Of a stretch of DNA of 64,000 nt, positions 53,827 to 62,167 are shown piece by piece. The stretch's first letter is position 1; every line of letters starts with the position of its first letter. The DNA lies in NCBI GenBank assembly GCA_913057945.1, contig CAJXOF010000006.1, positions 1-64,000 of the forward strand, given 5' to 3'. The notes below the pieces were generated by a model, which was not told the origin of the DNA, made no database searches, and was given only the letters and a program-made list of their open reading frames with translations. Position numbers and translations under genes: made by a program. Source of the DNA: an uncultured Hyphomonadaceae bacterium (GTDB lineage Bacteria > Pseudomonadota > Alphaproteobacteria > Caulobacterales > Hyphomonadaceae).

Positions 53827-54324
53827 TTGCATCGCGTTGGACTATATCCAGGAACTTTCGACCCGCCGACAAACGGCCATCTTGATATCATTGGCCGGGC
53901 CCGGAAGCTGGTGGACACGCTGATTATTGGCGTGGCGATCAATGAAGCCAAGAAACCGCTGTTCCCGTTGCAGGAGCGTGTCGACATGGTGCGGTCTGAA
54001 TGCGGCAAGATGAACGGGCCGGGACTGGCCGAAATCAAGGTCATGCCGATGCATGGCCTGCTCATGAAGTTCGCCGAGGCCTGCGAAGCGCACATCATCG
54101 TGCGGGGCCTGCGTGCGGTACAGGACTTCGAATACGAATTCCAGATGACTGCCATGAACGAGCAACTGAATCCCGACATTGAAACCGTGTTTCTGATGGC
54201 CGATGTTAGGCATCAGGCCGTAGCCTCTCGGCTCGTGAAGGAAATCGCGAGCCTGGGCGGGGATATCACGCCGTTTGTAACGCCCGACGTAAAACGGGCT
54301 CTTCTGGAGAAGTATGAAAAATGA
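53827..54324 (+). CDS. coaD: Phosphopantetheine adenylyltransferase (TTG start)
   Basis: The protein has 165 residues. The nucleotidyltransferase motif is YPGTFDPPTNGHLDI near the start. VRGLRAVQDFEYEFQM and the tail FVTPDVKRALLEKY are also typical. It forms dephospho-CoA from phosphopantetheine and ATP. The only start that fits is TTG at 53827, preceded by GGGGAGGA. Its stop overlaps the cyclophilin start (ATGA), the first link of a coaD-ppiase-queA run common in alphaproteobacteria. Confidence 0.94.
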   Translation: MHRVGLYPGTFDPPTNGHLDIIGRARKLVDTLIIGVAINEAKKPLFPLQERVDMVRSECGKMNGPGLAEIKVMPMHGLLMKFAEACEAHIIVRGLRAVQDFEYEFQMTAMNEQLNPDIETVFLMADVRHQAVASRLVKEIASLGGDITPFVTPDVKRALLEKYEK

Positions 54325-55217
54325 AGTTTGCCGCTTTCGCGCTCGCCGCTTCCGCCCTCGCCCTGACAGCAACGGCAGACACTCCAGACAGCGCAGCGCC
54401 AGCGGAAGACGCTCCGGTAACCTACACGGCTGACCAGGCCAAGGCCGATCCGGCCATATGGCGTGCGGTCGACCCGGAGCGACTCTTCATTTTCAACACG
54501 AACAAGGGCCGCATCCTGATCGAGGCCTTCCCCGAAGTTGCGCCGAAGCATTATGAGCAGTTTGCGGCGATCATCCGGTCCGGCGACTATGAGGGCACCA
54601 AATTTCATCGTGTGATCGAAGGGTTCATGGCGCAGGGTGGCGACATTCGTGCGGTCAATGGCGTTGGCTCCGGCCTGCCGAACATAGAGGCTGAATTCAC
54701 CTTCCGCCGCAATCCCGAAGACATGCCGCTCGACTACGCAATCGGTGATCGGGAAGACGCAGATAACGGTTACATCAACGGCTTCCCCATTGCGACGCGA
54801 CCACTCTGGCTTGCCCAGGATCTCGGCAATGAAACCATCGAGAGCTGGGTCCCCCATTGCGCCGGTGTTGTCTCTACAGCGCGGCTCGGCAATGATGTGA
54901 ACTCGGGCAATTCGCAATTCTTCCTGATGCGCGGCCACACAGAACACCTCGACAAGCAATACACGGCCTGGGGCCGCGTGATTGACGGACAGGATGTGGT
55001 CATGTCGATCAAGAAAGGCCCGGACGGTACCGATGGCGTCGTACACGACCCCGACACGCTGGAATCAGCCTCTGTTGCCGCTGACCTGCCTGAGGGCAAT
55101 CGCCCGGAAGCCTGGGTGATGCGGACCGATAGCGAGCTATTTGCCAGCCTGATCACCGAACCCGGCCGGCCGCATGTCTGCAGCCTGCCGCCCGTCCCGA
55201 CGGTCGTTGAAAACTAG
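54321..55217 (+). CDS. Cyclophilin-type peptidyl-prolyl isomerase (exported)
   Basis: The protein has 298 residues with an N-terminal signal peptide (FALAASALALTATAD). The cyclophilin core includes FHRVIEGFMAQGGD and NSGNSQFFLMRGHT with TAWGRVIDG. It speeds proline isomerisation in periplasmic folding. A roughly 45-residue C-terminal extension follows the fold and ends in CSLPPVPTV. It is co-transcribed with coaD. Confidence 0.92.
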   Translation: MKFAAFALAASALALTATADTPDSAAPAEDAPVTYTADQAKADPAIWRAVDPERLFIFNTNKGRILIEAFPEVAPKHYEQFAAIIRSGDYEGTKFHRVIEGFMAQGGDIRAVNGVGSGLPNIEAEFTFRRNPEDMPLDYAIGDREDADNGYINGFPIATRPLWLAQDLGNETIESWVPHCAGVVSTARLGNDVNSGNSQFFLMRGHTEHLDKQYTAWGRVIDGQDVVMSIKKGPDGTDGVVHDPDTLESASVAADLPEGNRPEAWVMRTDSELFASLITEPGRPHVCSLPPVPTVVEN

Positions 55218-55242
55218 GGCATCCCGGTCGAGGCACTGCCCC

Positions 55243-56298
55243 ATGGACCTGTCCGAATTCCAGTTTGACCTGCCGGAGCAGCTGATTGCACTGCGCCCGG
55301 TCGAGCCGCAGGATTCTGCGCGCCTCCTCGTCGTGCATGGCGATGGACGGCTGGAAGATGCGAGCGTGCGTGACCTGCCACGATACCTGGCTGCCGGCGA
55401 TGTCATGGTGTTCAACGATACCCGCGTCCTGCCTGCTGCGCTGAAGGGCGTGCGACCTGCGCGCGATGAGGCGGGGCAGGATGTCGTTTGTGATGTGAAT
55501 CTGACTGAGCGGATGGACGACCATTGTTGGCGCGCATTGGCGAGGCCGGGACGACGCCTGAAGGAAGGCGACACGATCATCTTCGCAGAGGGCTTCACGG
55601 CAGAGATCACGGATCGTCCTGAAGGCGGCGAGATCGAGCTGAGCTTTTCGCTGGCGGGCGATGAGCTGACCGCCGCGCTGGAGGCGCATGGGGCCATGCC
55701 GCTGCCACCCTATATTGCGCGCCGGCGTCCGGCCGATGCACGCGACCGGGAAACCTATCAGACGAAATTCGCCGGTGAGGATGCGGCGTCTGTCGCCGCG
55801 CCGACGGCGGGCCTGCATTTCACGCCGCGCCTGCTGGCGGAAGTCGATGCTGCGGGCATCGCGCGAGAAACGGTGCGGCTGCATGTTGGGCTCGGCACGT
55901 TCAAGCCTCTGGAAGCTTCGCAGCTAAAAGCCAACCGCCTGCATGAGGAATGGCGCCGCCTGACGCCGGAAGTGGCTGCAGGGCTGAATGCGGCGCGGGC
56001 CGATGGGCACCGAATTGTGCCGGTCGGTACGACGGCCATGCGCACGCTGGAAAGCTGTGTTGATGTGGAGGGGGTGCTCCACCCGGCGACCGGGCCAACT
56101 GACATCTTCCTGAAGCCGGGGGATGCGGTCCGGGCGACGGACGCTCTGGTCACGAATTTCCACCTGCCGGGCTCCAGCCTGTTCATGCTGGTGTGCGCCT
56201 TGATGGGAACGGAGACCATGCAGGCCGCCTATGCACATGCCATTGTGAACGAGTATCGTTTCTATTCGTATGGCGATGCCTGCCTGTTGCTGCCATGA
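55243..56298 (+). CDS. queA: S-adenosylmethionine:tRNA ribosyltransferase-isomerase
   Basis: The protein has 351 residues, with FDLPEQLIALRP, DVMVFNDTRVLPA, PLPPYIAR, APTAGLHFT, VGLGTFKPL and NFHLPGSSLFMLV, all QueA signatures. It forms epoxyqueuosine in the queuosine pathway, using ribosyl from SAM. The start at 55243 (MDLSEFQF) is preferred over 55174. tgt, often next in the operon in alphaproteobacteria, is absent because a terminator follows. Confidence 0.95.
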   Translation: MDLSEFQFDLPEQLIALRPVEPQDSARLLVVHGDGRLEDASVRDLPRYLAAGDVMVFNDTRVLPAALKGVRPARDEAGQDVVCDVNLTERMDDHCWRALARPGRRLKEGDTIIFAEGFTAEITDRPEGGEIELSFSLAGDELTAALEAHGAMPLPPYIARRRPADARDRETYQTKFAGEDAASVAAPTAGLHFTPRLLAEVDAAGIARETVRLHVGLGTFKPLEASQLKANRLHEEWRRLTPEVAAGLNAARADGHRIVPVGTTAMRTLESCVDVEGVLHPATGPTDIFLKPGDAVRATDALVTNFHLPGSSLFMLVCALMGTETMQAAYAHAIVNEYRFYSYGDACLLLP

Positions 56299-56299
56299 A

Positions 56300-56330
56300 A
56301 AAATCCCCGCGCACACGGCACGGGGATTTT
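56300..56330. terminator. Bidirectional rho-independent terminator
   Basis: A perfect 10-bp stem (56300-56309 with 56321-56330) begins with AAAA and ends with TTTT. It lies between queA and the minus-strand small exported protein. Confidence 0.85.
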
Positions 56331-56350
56331 CTCAGGGATGGATTAGGTGA

Positions 56351-56746
56351 TTAGCGGACTTTCACGACCGCCCGTACGCCTTCCGGCTCGAACCTACGTC
56401 CACGATCATTGTAGCAAAACGTCGTGTCATAACGCACGCGCTCGCCATCTTCCCATGCGTACTGGAAGGATTCGTAGCAGTCATAACCTTCGTAACGGGC
56501 ATTCCAGCGATGGCTACGGCTCACTTCGTGGCGCGTGTGCCAATGGCCGGATTCATAGCCGTCATAGACATATGTTTCGTGACGGTGTCGCGGATGGGGA
56601 TCCGAGGTCTTCACGCCTACTCCCACATCCACGTCTGTATCCACGCCCACGCCAAGGCCCAGTTGCGCATGCGCAGGGGTCGCGGCAAGCGCGGTTGCGG
56701 CGCCAAGGGCGCCAGCAGCGGCAACATACTTCAATGACTTCATCAT
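56351..56746 (-). CDS. Small exported hypothetical protein
   Basis: The protein has 131 residues. The signal peptide ends AATPAHAQ (about 28). A short Gly/Val/Asp repeat follows (GLGVGVDTDVDVGVGV), then a His/Tyr/Arg-rich region (DPHPRHRHETYVYDGYESGH) and a possible compact fold with two cysteines (YDCYESF, TTFCYNDRG). I do not recognise a family. The His-rich part might bind metal. ATG 56746 follows AAGGAG. Confidence 0.7.
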   Translation of the reverse strand: MMKSLKYVAAAGALGAATALAATPAHAQLGLGVGVDTDVDVGVGVKTSDPHPRHRHETYVYDGYESGHWHTRHEVSRSHRWNARYEGYDCYESFQYAWEDGERVRYDTTFCYNDRGRRFEPEGVRAVVKVR

Positions 56747-56818
56747 GGTCAGCTCCTTCAATAGCTTACGCTATAAACGGGTCGCTGATGCTCAGGTTCC
56801 TGATGTCTTTGTATTGCC

Positions 56819-57298
56819 TTATTTCGGCAGCGCGGGCTGTCCCAGCTCGTCACGTGTCCTGATGGCCTTGGCGGCGGTGATGCGCGCCAGCAGGCGGCCA
56901 TTGGCATCTTTCCAGTCGGCCTCGACGAGGCCGGTCGTGCGACCGCGACTGACGAGCCGTCCTTCAATCGTGATCAGGCCGTGGCCGACGGGGCGGAGGA
57001 TGCGGGTCTGCAATTCCATCGTGGTGAACCATTCGCCTTCGGCGAGCGCGCTCGCCATTGTGATGGAGACGATATGATCGGAGAAGCCGGCTACCCAGCC
57101 GCCAAAGGCGCGGTTTTCGCTGATGTCGCGGTCACCCGTGTTTGGCCATTCGTAGCGCGTATAGCCATAGTCGAATTCCTTCAGCCAGAGATCCGGACGG
57201 ATGCCGAGATTCTTGAGGCCAAGGGGAGGTTGCCACGTGCCATCCTGAAGATTGTTGAGGAAGGTCTTTGCCTGTGGGGACAGGGTACGTTCTGTCAT
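56819..57298 (-). CDS. Hotdog-fold thioesterase
   Basis: The protein has 159 residues. The PaaI-like pattern FGGWVAGFSDHIVSITMASA and ELQTRILRPVGHGLITIEG is clear, with a conserved Asp in the helix (SDHIVS). It acts on acyl-CoA or a related thioester. It is the last gene of a minus-strand operon, overlapping the CsaA-like gene by 4 nt. Confidence 0.82.
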   Translation of the reverse strand: MTERTLSPQAKTFLNNLQDGTWQPPLGLKNLGIRPDLWLKEFDYGYTRYEWPNTGDRDISENRAFGGWVAGFSDHIVSITMASALAEGEWFTTMELQTRILRPVGHGLITIEGRLVSRGRTTGLVEADWKDANGRLLARITAAKAIRTRDELGQPALPK

Positions 57299-57666
57299 GC
57301 GAGTCTCGCGCCGTTGGGGACCGGATGGTCGGGTGAAAACAGGACGATCCGGTCGTCCGCATCCGGAAATCCCAGCGTCAGGACTTCCGACATGAATTTG
57401 CCGATCTGACGCGGCGGGAAATTGACCACCGCTGCGACCTGACGCCCAATGAGCTGGTCGGGCGTATAATGGTCGGTGATCTGCGCCGACGATTTCCTGG
57501 TGCCCACGCCGGGGCCGAAATCGATCAGCAGGCGGATGGAGGGTTTGCGCGCGCCCTCAAGCGGCGCCGCCTCCACAATGGTGCCAACGCGAATGTCGAC
57601 TTGGCGAAACGTGTCGAAACTGGTTTCGTCGGCGGGGCCGGATTCGGGGGAGTCGGTCAGGTGCAT
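57295..57666 (-). CDS. tRNA-binding CsaA-like protein
   Basis: The protein has 123 residues, essentially a single tRNA-binding OB fold: VDIRVGTIVEAAPLEGARKP, GTRKSSAQITDHY and RQVAAVVNFPPRQIGKFMS, the CsaA-type motif. CsaA has been linked to protein export in Bacillus. It is flanked by an SDR (3 nt upstream) and a thioesterase (4-nt overlap). Confidence 0.88.
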   Translation of the reverse strand: MHLTDSPESGPADETSFDTFRQVDIRVGTIVEAAPLEGARKPSIRLLIDFGPGVGTRKSSAQITDHYTPDQLIGRQVAAVVNFPPRQIGKFMSEVLTLGFPDADDRIVLFSPDHPVPNGARLA

Positions 57667-57669
57667 GGA

Positions 57670-58437
57670 TCAGACGATCACGGATCCGCCGTCCACAACT
57701 ACCATCTGGCCAGCCATGTAGGCGCCCGCCTTGGACGCGAGGAAGACAGCGGCGCCGGCAATATCTTCCGGGTCGCCAATGCGGCGCATGGGCGTGCCTT
57801 TTTCAACGCGTGCAGCCATTTCCGGGTTTTCCCACAGGGCCCGGGCAAAGTCCGTCTTGATCAGGCCCGGCGCGACGCAGTTCACGCGAATATTGTGAGG
57901 GCCGAGTTCGAGCGCGTAGTTACGGGCAAGCTGGAAGTCGGCAGCCTTGGAGATATTGTATGCGCCGATCGTGTTCGAGCCCTTCAGGCCGCCGATCGAC
58001 GAGATGATCACGATGGCGCCATCCTTGCGCTCTTTCATTTCAGGCGCGACCAGCTGGATCAACCAATGGTTCGAAATGATGTTGTTGGACAGGATCTTCT
58101 CGAAGGATTCATCATCAATCTCTTCCAGCGGGCCGTAATAGGGGTTCGAGGCCGCATTGCAGACGAGAATGTCGATCTGTCCGAACTCGACCCGTGTCTT
58201 CTCGACCAGATTCTTCAGCTCATCCTTGGAGGAGATGTTGGCCGGGATAGCGATGGCGGTGCCGTCACCATGCTTGGCGTTCAACTGTTTTGCTACGTCC
58301 TGGCACGGGCCCGGCTTGCGGGACGAGATCACGACGCGCGCGCCCTGTTCGGCCATCTGTTCTGCAATGGCCTTGCCGATACCACGCGAGGATCCGGTGA
58401 TGATTGCGGTTTTTCCAGTCAGGTCAAACAGGCTCAT
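57670..58437 (-). CDS. Short-chain dehydrogenase/reductase
   Basis: The protein has 255 residues. It has the cofactor motif TGSSRGIGKAIAEQMAEQGA, NAASNP at the expected place, the active site YNISK and a C-terminal VVVDGGSVIV. It is a classical SDR, probably NAD(P)-dependent and of unknown substrate. The start at 58437 follows AAGGGAG. It is the first gene of a three-gene operon. Confidence 0.88.
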   Translation of the reverse strand: MSLFDLTGKTAIITGSSRGIGKAIAEQMAEQGARVVISSRKPGPCQDVAKQLNAKHGDGTAIAIPANISSKDELKNLVEKTRVEFGQIDILVCNAASNPYYGPLEEIDDESFEKILSNNIISNHWLIQLVAPEMKERKDGAIVIISSIGGLKGSNTIGAYNISKAADFQLARNYALELGPHNIRVNCVAPGLIKTDFARALWENPEMAARVEKGTPMRRIGDPEDIAGAAVFLASKAGAYMAGQMVVVDGGSVIV

Positions 58438-58521
58438 GATGGCGCTCCCTTGTGCATTTTGCTGCAGACTCGTTACCACAGGAGTCCGCTGCGAACAGGG
58501 GTCACGCTAGGAAAGGGCCTC

Positions 58522-60180
58522 TCAGAGGAGCTTCCATTCCATCATCAGGATTTCGGCGAGGCGTTCGGTACGCTTTCTCACCACTTCGGAGGTCCAGGCC
58601 TCCTGATCGACCAGATCACGTGTCAGGGCGAAATCCTGGCCGCCGCCGCCATTGAAATAGACGTCCTTCTTGGCCCGGTAATCCATCCGGTCGGCCTTCT
58701 GGTTCACCTTGTTGGTCAGCAGCACGAAATTGCCCAGCGTGTCACATTGTTCGCGGCGTTTTGCCGGGTCCGGCCAGGTGATCATCCAGTGGCTGTCCTC
58801 GCTGATATTGCGCGGCAGGACATGTTCGACGGTCGCGTCGGACTGTGGTGGGATCGTGAATCCGCCATCTAGCGCCGCATTCAGCCGCAAGGCCATTGAC
58901 CGTCTCTGGCCGAAGGTCGCGAACCGGCCGAGCATGCGGTCAAAGGCGCGGCGGGATTCGTCCTTGGTAATGTTGAACGGGCTGCCGCGGCCGAATAGCG
59001 TCCGGTTGGAGCTGATCGTCTCATTCACCTTGTTGAAGCGCTTGGTGCGCTGGTCGCGGTCGGTCAGCACCAGCATGATGATGTAGGAGAGCCGCTCCAG
59101 CTTGGCGAAGAATTCCGGCGCGGATTCGTGATCCACACCATGTTCCACCAGGAATTTCAGGGCTGGGGCCCGCCAGCTGGTCTGGTCCAGGGCGCGCATC
59201 TGGTTCAGCTTGTCGCTGATCAGTTTGGCGTGTGTGCCGTGTTCCAGCCGGGCCGTGGTGATAACCTTGTAGGCATCGACATAGCGCGGAAGCACGTCGT
59301 CCAGGAACCCCCGTGCCGTGATCTTGGGGATGACATTCTTGAGGAATCCGGTGATCAATTCGCCCTTGGACGATTTGTCATAGATCGACCGGATCTGGCG
59401 CAGCAAATCGTCAAAGGCGCTGCCGCCAAGGGCGGCTTCGTGCTCGGCCCAGCGTTCGGAATAGAAGGCGGCCTCTTCGGTCGTGAATTTCGAGCGCTGG
59501 AACAATTCGGTCTTGATGATGTCGTGCGCGCCGGGCTCTTTTCCGCGCGTGTTAAGCACACGGAACACTTTGAACCCCTGGTCCTTGTCATTCACGACCA
59601 CGCGCACCAGTGCGCAGCGATTCATCGAGACATCGGCCAGTGAACGGCGGTCCTCTTCCGAGAGGGCGCGGACGCGCTTCAGCAGTGTACGTGCATTCTG
59701 GACCATGCGTTGCTGGCTGTCGCTTTCGCCGGACTCTCCATCCAGCTTCAATGTCGAGCCCGGAGTCTGGATCATGTGGCGGAAAAAGGGGCCGTCCATA
59801 TGGTTCAGTTGCAGGCGCCAATTGGCTGCCTCGCCCAGCATGGGCCGTGCCTCGTCGGCAATCAGAGCGTGAATCTCTGCGCTTTTCGAGGGTTCGGATT
59901 CAATATCCCGCAGGACCGCCAGGAGTATGGTCAAGGTGGTCAGCCGCTGCTGGCCGTCGACAATCTCCAGCAGGCCTTCTTCGGTCCCGCGGTTCAGTAC
60001 CACGGCCCCGATAAAGTGAGGCGTTCCTGTTTCTGCGGCATCCAGCAGATCGGTCAGGAGTTCGCCGGCTTCGCGTTCGCCCCAGGAATAGCTTCTCTGG
60101 TAGGGCGGCATGCAGAGCCGTTCGCTGGGGGCGAATATATTCTTGAGCGAACTCTCCTGAGCACGTACGCCGAGATCCAT
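58522..60180 (-). CDS. GmrSD-like DUF262-DUF1524 protein (candidate modification-dependent nuclease)
   Basis: The protein has 552 residues. The N-terminal DUF262 part has PPYQRSYSWG (25-34) and IVDGQQRLTTL (73-83), a ParB-like NTPase motif with DGQQR. The C-terminal DUF1524 part has VEHVLPRNIS (451-460), with the catalytic-type E452-H453, and LGNFVLLTNKVN (482-493), an HNH-like nuclease. The order and length match GmrSD type IV restriction enzymes, which cut glucosylated hydroxymethylcytosine DNA, and related defence proteins. No methylase or partner gene is adjacent. The start at 60180 follows GAGG. The targets and defence role are inferred. Confidence 0.88.
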   Translation of the reverse strand: MDLGVRAQESSLKNIFAPSERLCMPPYQRSYSWGEREAGELLTDLLDAAETGTPHFIGAVVLNRGTEEGLLEIVDGQQRLTTLTILLAVLRDIESEPSKSAEIHALIADEARPMLGEAANWRLQLNHMDGPFFRHMIQTPGSTLKLDGESGESDSQQRMVQNARTLLKRVRALSEEDRRSLADVSMNRCALVRVVVNDKDQGFKVFRVLNTRGKEPGAHDIIKTELFQRSKFTTEEAAFYSERWAEHEAALGGSAFDDLLRQIRSIYDKSSKGELITGFLKNVIPKITARGFLDDVLPRYVDAYKVITTARLEHGTHAKLISDKLNQMRALDQTSWRAPALKFLVEHGVDHESAPEFFAKLERLSYIIMLVLTDRDQRTKRFNKVNETISSNRTLFGRGSPFNITKDESRRAFDRMLGRFATFGQRRSMALRLNAALDGGFTIPPQSDATVEHVLPRNISEDSHWMITWPDPAKRREQCDTLGNFVLLTNKVNQKADRMDYRAKKDVYFNGGGGQDFALTRDLVDQEAWTSEVVRKRTERLAEILMMEWKLL

Positions 60181-60292
60181 ACTGGCATCCTCTATACAAG
60201 CTTTCTGCCTAGCCCTTGCCAAGTGTCATCACAACGGCACATGAACGGCTTGCAATGCCTTTGCGGAAAAAGTGTGACAGGAGAGTAACGCA

Positions 60293-61129
60293 ATGAAGCT
60301 GGTTCGGTTCGCAGAAAAAAAAGGGGCGCGCTACGGGCTCCTGGAGGGAGACAACGTGCATCCGACAGAGGCGGTAACGCTTCAGGATGCGCTGCAACTT
60401 ACAGGATCGGACGCGCCGGCAATTCCCTTGCAGTCTTTGGACCTGCTCGCGCCTGTGGAGCGTCCGCGCAAGATATTGGGCATCGGTGTGAACTATGCTG
60501 CCCATGCCGCCGAGAGTGTCAGCTTTGTGGATACAAAATCTCCGAAGGTGCAGAAATGGTTCAACAAGCAGGCCACATCGGCCAATGCGCCCTTCGGCCA
60601 GGTGCATCTACCCAAGGTTTCTGACCAATTGGACTATGAAGTCGAACTGGTCGTGGTCATCGGCAAGCATGGGCGCCATGTCCCGCCGGAGCGGGCAATG
60701 GAGATTGTCGCAGGCTTTTGCGTGGGCTGTGACTATTCGGTGCGCGACTGGCAGAAGGCGAGCCAGACCATGATCATGGGCAAGGGGTTCGACACGCATG
60801 CGCCCTTCGGCCCGGCGATCGTGACGCCCGACGAAATTGAGGACCTGCCTTCGCTAGAGCTACGCAGCTATGTGAATGGCGAGCTTCGCCAGACGGGTCA
60901 TGTCCGCGACATGATCAACGACATCCCGGCCCAGATCGCCCACCTCTCGGCCGCTTTCACGCTGGAGCCCGGCGACCTCATCTTCACCGGAACGCCCGCA
61001 GGCGTCGGGGCCGCGTTCACGCCGCCGAAATGGCTGAAGGCGGGCGACCGGGTCCGGCTGGAAATTGACCAGGTGGGAATGATCGAAAACGAAATCGTAA
61101 CCGAACCCGGAAACACCCGGATCGGGTAG
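60293..61129 (+). CDS. Fumarylacetoacetate hydrolase family protein
   Basis: The protein has 278 residues. It has the FAH motifs IGVNYAAHAAE, DYEVELVVVIGK (the metal-binding Glu pair), GKGFDTHAPFGPAIV and FTGTPAGVGAAF. The fold binds Mg and cleaves or decarboxylates 2-oxo acids (FAH, ureidoglycolate lyase, 5-oxopent-3-ene-1,2,5-tricarboxylate types), and the exact substrate is open. AGGAGAG precedes the ATG. A lipoprotein with a degenerate MBL fold follows after 13 nt. Confidence 0.9.
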   Translation: MKLVRFAEKKGARYGLLEGDNVHPTEAVTLQDALQLTGSDAPAIPLQSLDLLAPVERPRKILGIGVNYAAHAAESVSFVDTKSPKVQKWFNKQATSANAPFGQVHLPKVSDQLDYEVELVVVIGKHGRHVPPERAMEIVAGFCVGCDYSVRDWQKASQTMIMGKGFDTHAPFGPAIVTPDEIEDLPSLELRSYVNGELRQTGHVRDMINDIPAQIAHLSAAFTLEPGDLIFTGTPAGVGAAFTPPKWLKAGDRVRLEIDQVGMIENEIVTEPGNTRIG

Positions 61130-61142
61130 GGCGGATACGTTC

Positions 61143-61868
61143 ATGAATTTTCGGGTTCTTGTCTTTGGTGCGAGTGCAGCCGTGCTGGCCGCGTGCAGTC
61201 CGGCGCCCTCGGGCGATTCCGCAGCCGTGACAGCGGGCACGCCCGTACGGTCCACGGATTTTGCCGTGCTGCCGTGTGCACACCGGGATTTGCCGGGGGC
61301 CTGCGCCATTGTGTTGGCCGGGGGTAAGCGCGTCGTGTTCGGGGCACCTGCCGGAATGACGCTGGATATGACGGAAGAAGGGTTGAGGAATACCGAGGCC
61401 GTCATGTTGCTGTCCTTGCGCGGCGAGGACATTGAGGGTCTGGACGAGATGCGCAATGCAGCCTGGCGGGCAGGGCGGGGATCTTCGCTTCCCGTGGCTG
61501 GTCCATCGGGGACGGGCAATTTTCTCGGCCTGTTGAACCGGGCTTATGAAGTGTCCGATGCCCTGATCTATGTCGAGGACCGACCTGCGGGCGGGTTCGA
61601 TGCGGCGCTGCTGGCTTTGTTGCCCGGAGAGGGAAAGCGCGTGGCGACCGTATTCGACACCGGCGATTTGCGCATCACCAGGACAGAAACCGGCACTGAC
61701 CGAGCCTACTACAAGGTGGACTATGCCGGACATGACCTCCTCATCGGCGCTTGTGGAGCAGACCTTCCGGAAGCCGCCGTATCGGAGGCTGGCCTGGTGC
61801 TGGATTGCGAATCGGACTGGCCGATGGACAAACCGGTTTTTGTATTCCGGGACGGCTCGGTTAACTGA
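61143..61868 (+). CDS. Lipoprotein with a metallo-beta-lactamase-like fold lacking metal ligands
   Basis: The protein has 241 residues. The lipoprotein signal ends in LAAC (Cys18). The body resembles an RNase Z-like MBL fold: CAIVLAGGKRVVFGAP where active enzymes have a strand leading to the metal site, and EEGLRNTEAVMLLSLRGEDI where they have ...THxHxDH. The metal positions of THLHGDHI are aligned with LSLRGEDI (90-97), so the ligands are replaced by S91, R93, E95 and D96. GPSGTGNF (120-127) corresponds to the GPxGT loop. It is therefore probably a binding protein or pseudoenzyme. It is co-directional with the FAH gene. Confidence 0.72.
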   Translation: MNFRVLVFGASAAVLAACSPAPSGDSAAVTAGTPVRSTDFAVLPCAHRDLPGACAIVLAGGKRVVFGAPAGMTLDMTEEGLRNTEAVMLLSLRGEDIEGLDEMRNAAWRAGRGSSLPVAGPSGTGNFLGLLNRAYEVSDALIYVEDRPAGGFDAALLALLPGEGKRVATVFDTGDLRITRTETGTDRAYYKVDYAGHDLLIGACGADLPEAAVSEAGLVLDCESDWPMDKPVFVFRDGSVN

Positions 61869-62167
61869 AAGATTAACAGCGGCCTGCTTTTCCACAGCTC
61901 TTCAAATCTGTTCAGGACACGCCCCCAGCCCGGCGATCCCGAGGTAAACGACCCGCCGGTGGAACTCACGGCACCGGCCGGGCCAGCACTAATCACCTTG
62001 TCCACGCGCGCGACGCCTGCCATGCTTGCCGGGATGGGATTGTGGCTTGTTTACAACGGCGCTGTGACAGGATTGCCGCGGTCGACAAATTCTTTCAATT
62101 CCTCGCAATTCGTTAACCAATTGGGCCTAGCTGTTAACATTGATGGGTTGTATCGGGTGCTGACGTA
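61869..62167. other. 299-nt gap with TTAAC motifs before the tipF-like gene
   Basis: No gene is visible. TTAA-N8-TTAAC spans 61861-61877 (the start of this overlaps the previous gene's last codons). Two further TTAAC half-sites are at 62113-62117 and 62134-62138, 50-55 nt before the ATG at 62168. CtrA normally needs N7 spacing, so binding is uncertain. The rest is a GC-rich leader without an obvious hairpin terminator. Confidence 0.4.

Noticed and set aside
61861-61877. A canonical CtrA site before the tipF-like gene
   Set aside because: The spacing between TTAA and TTAAC is 8, not 7. It is kept only as a weak motif.
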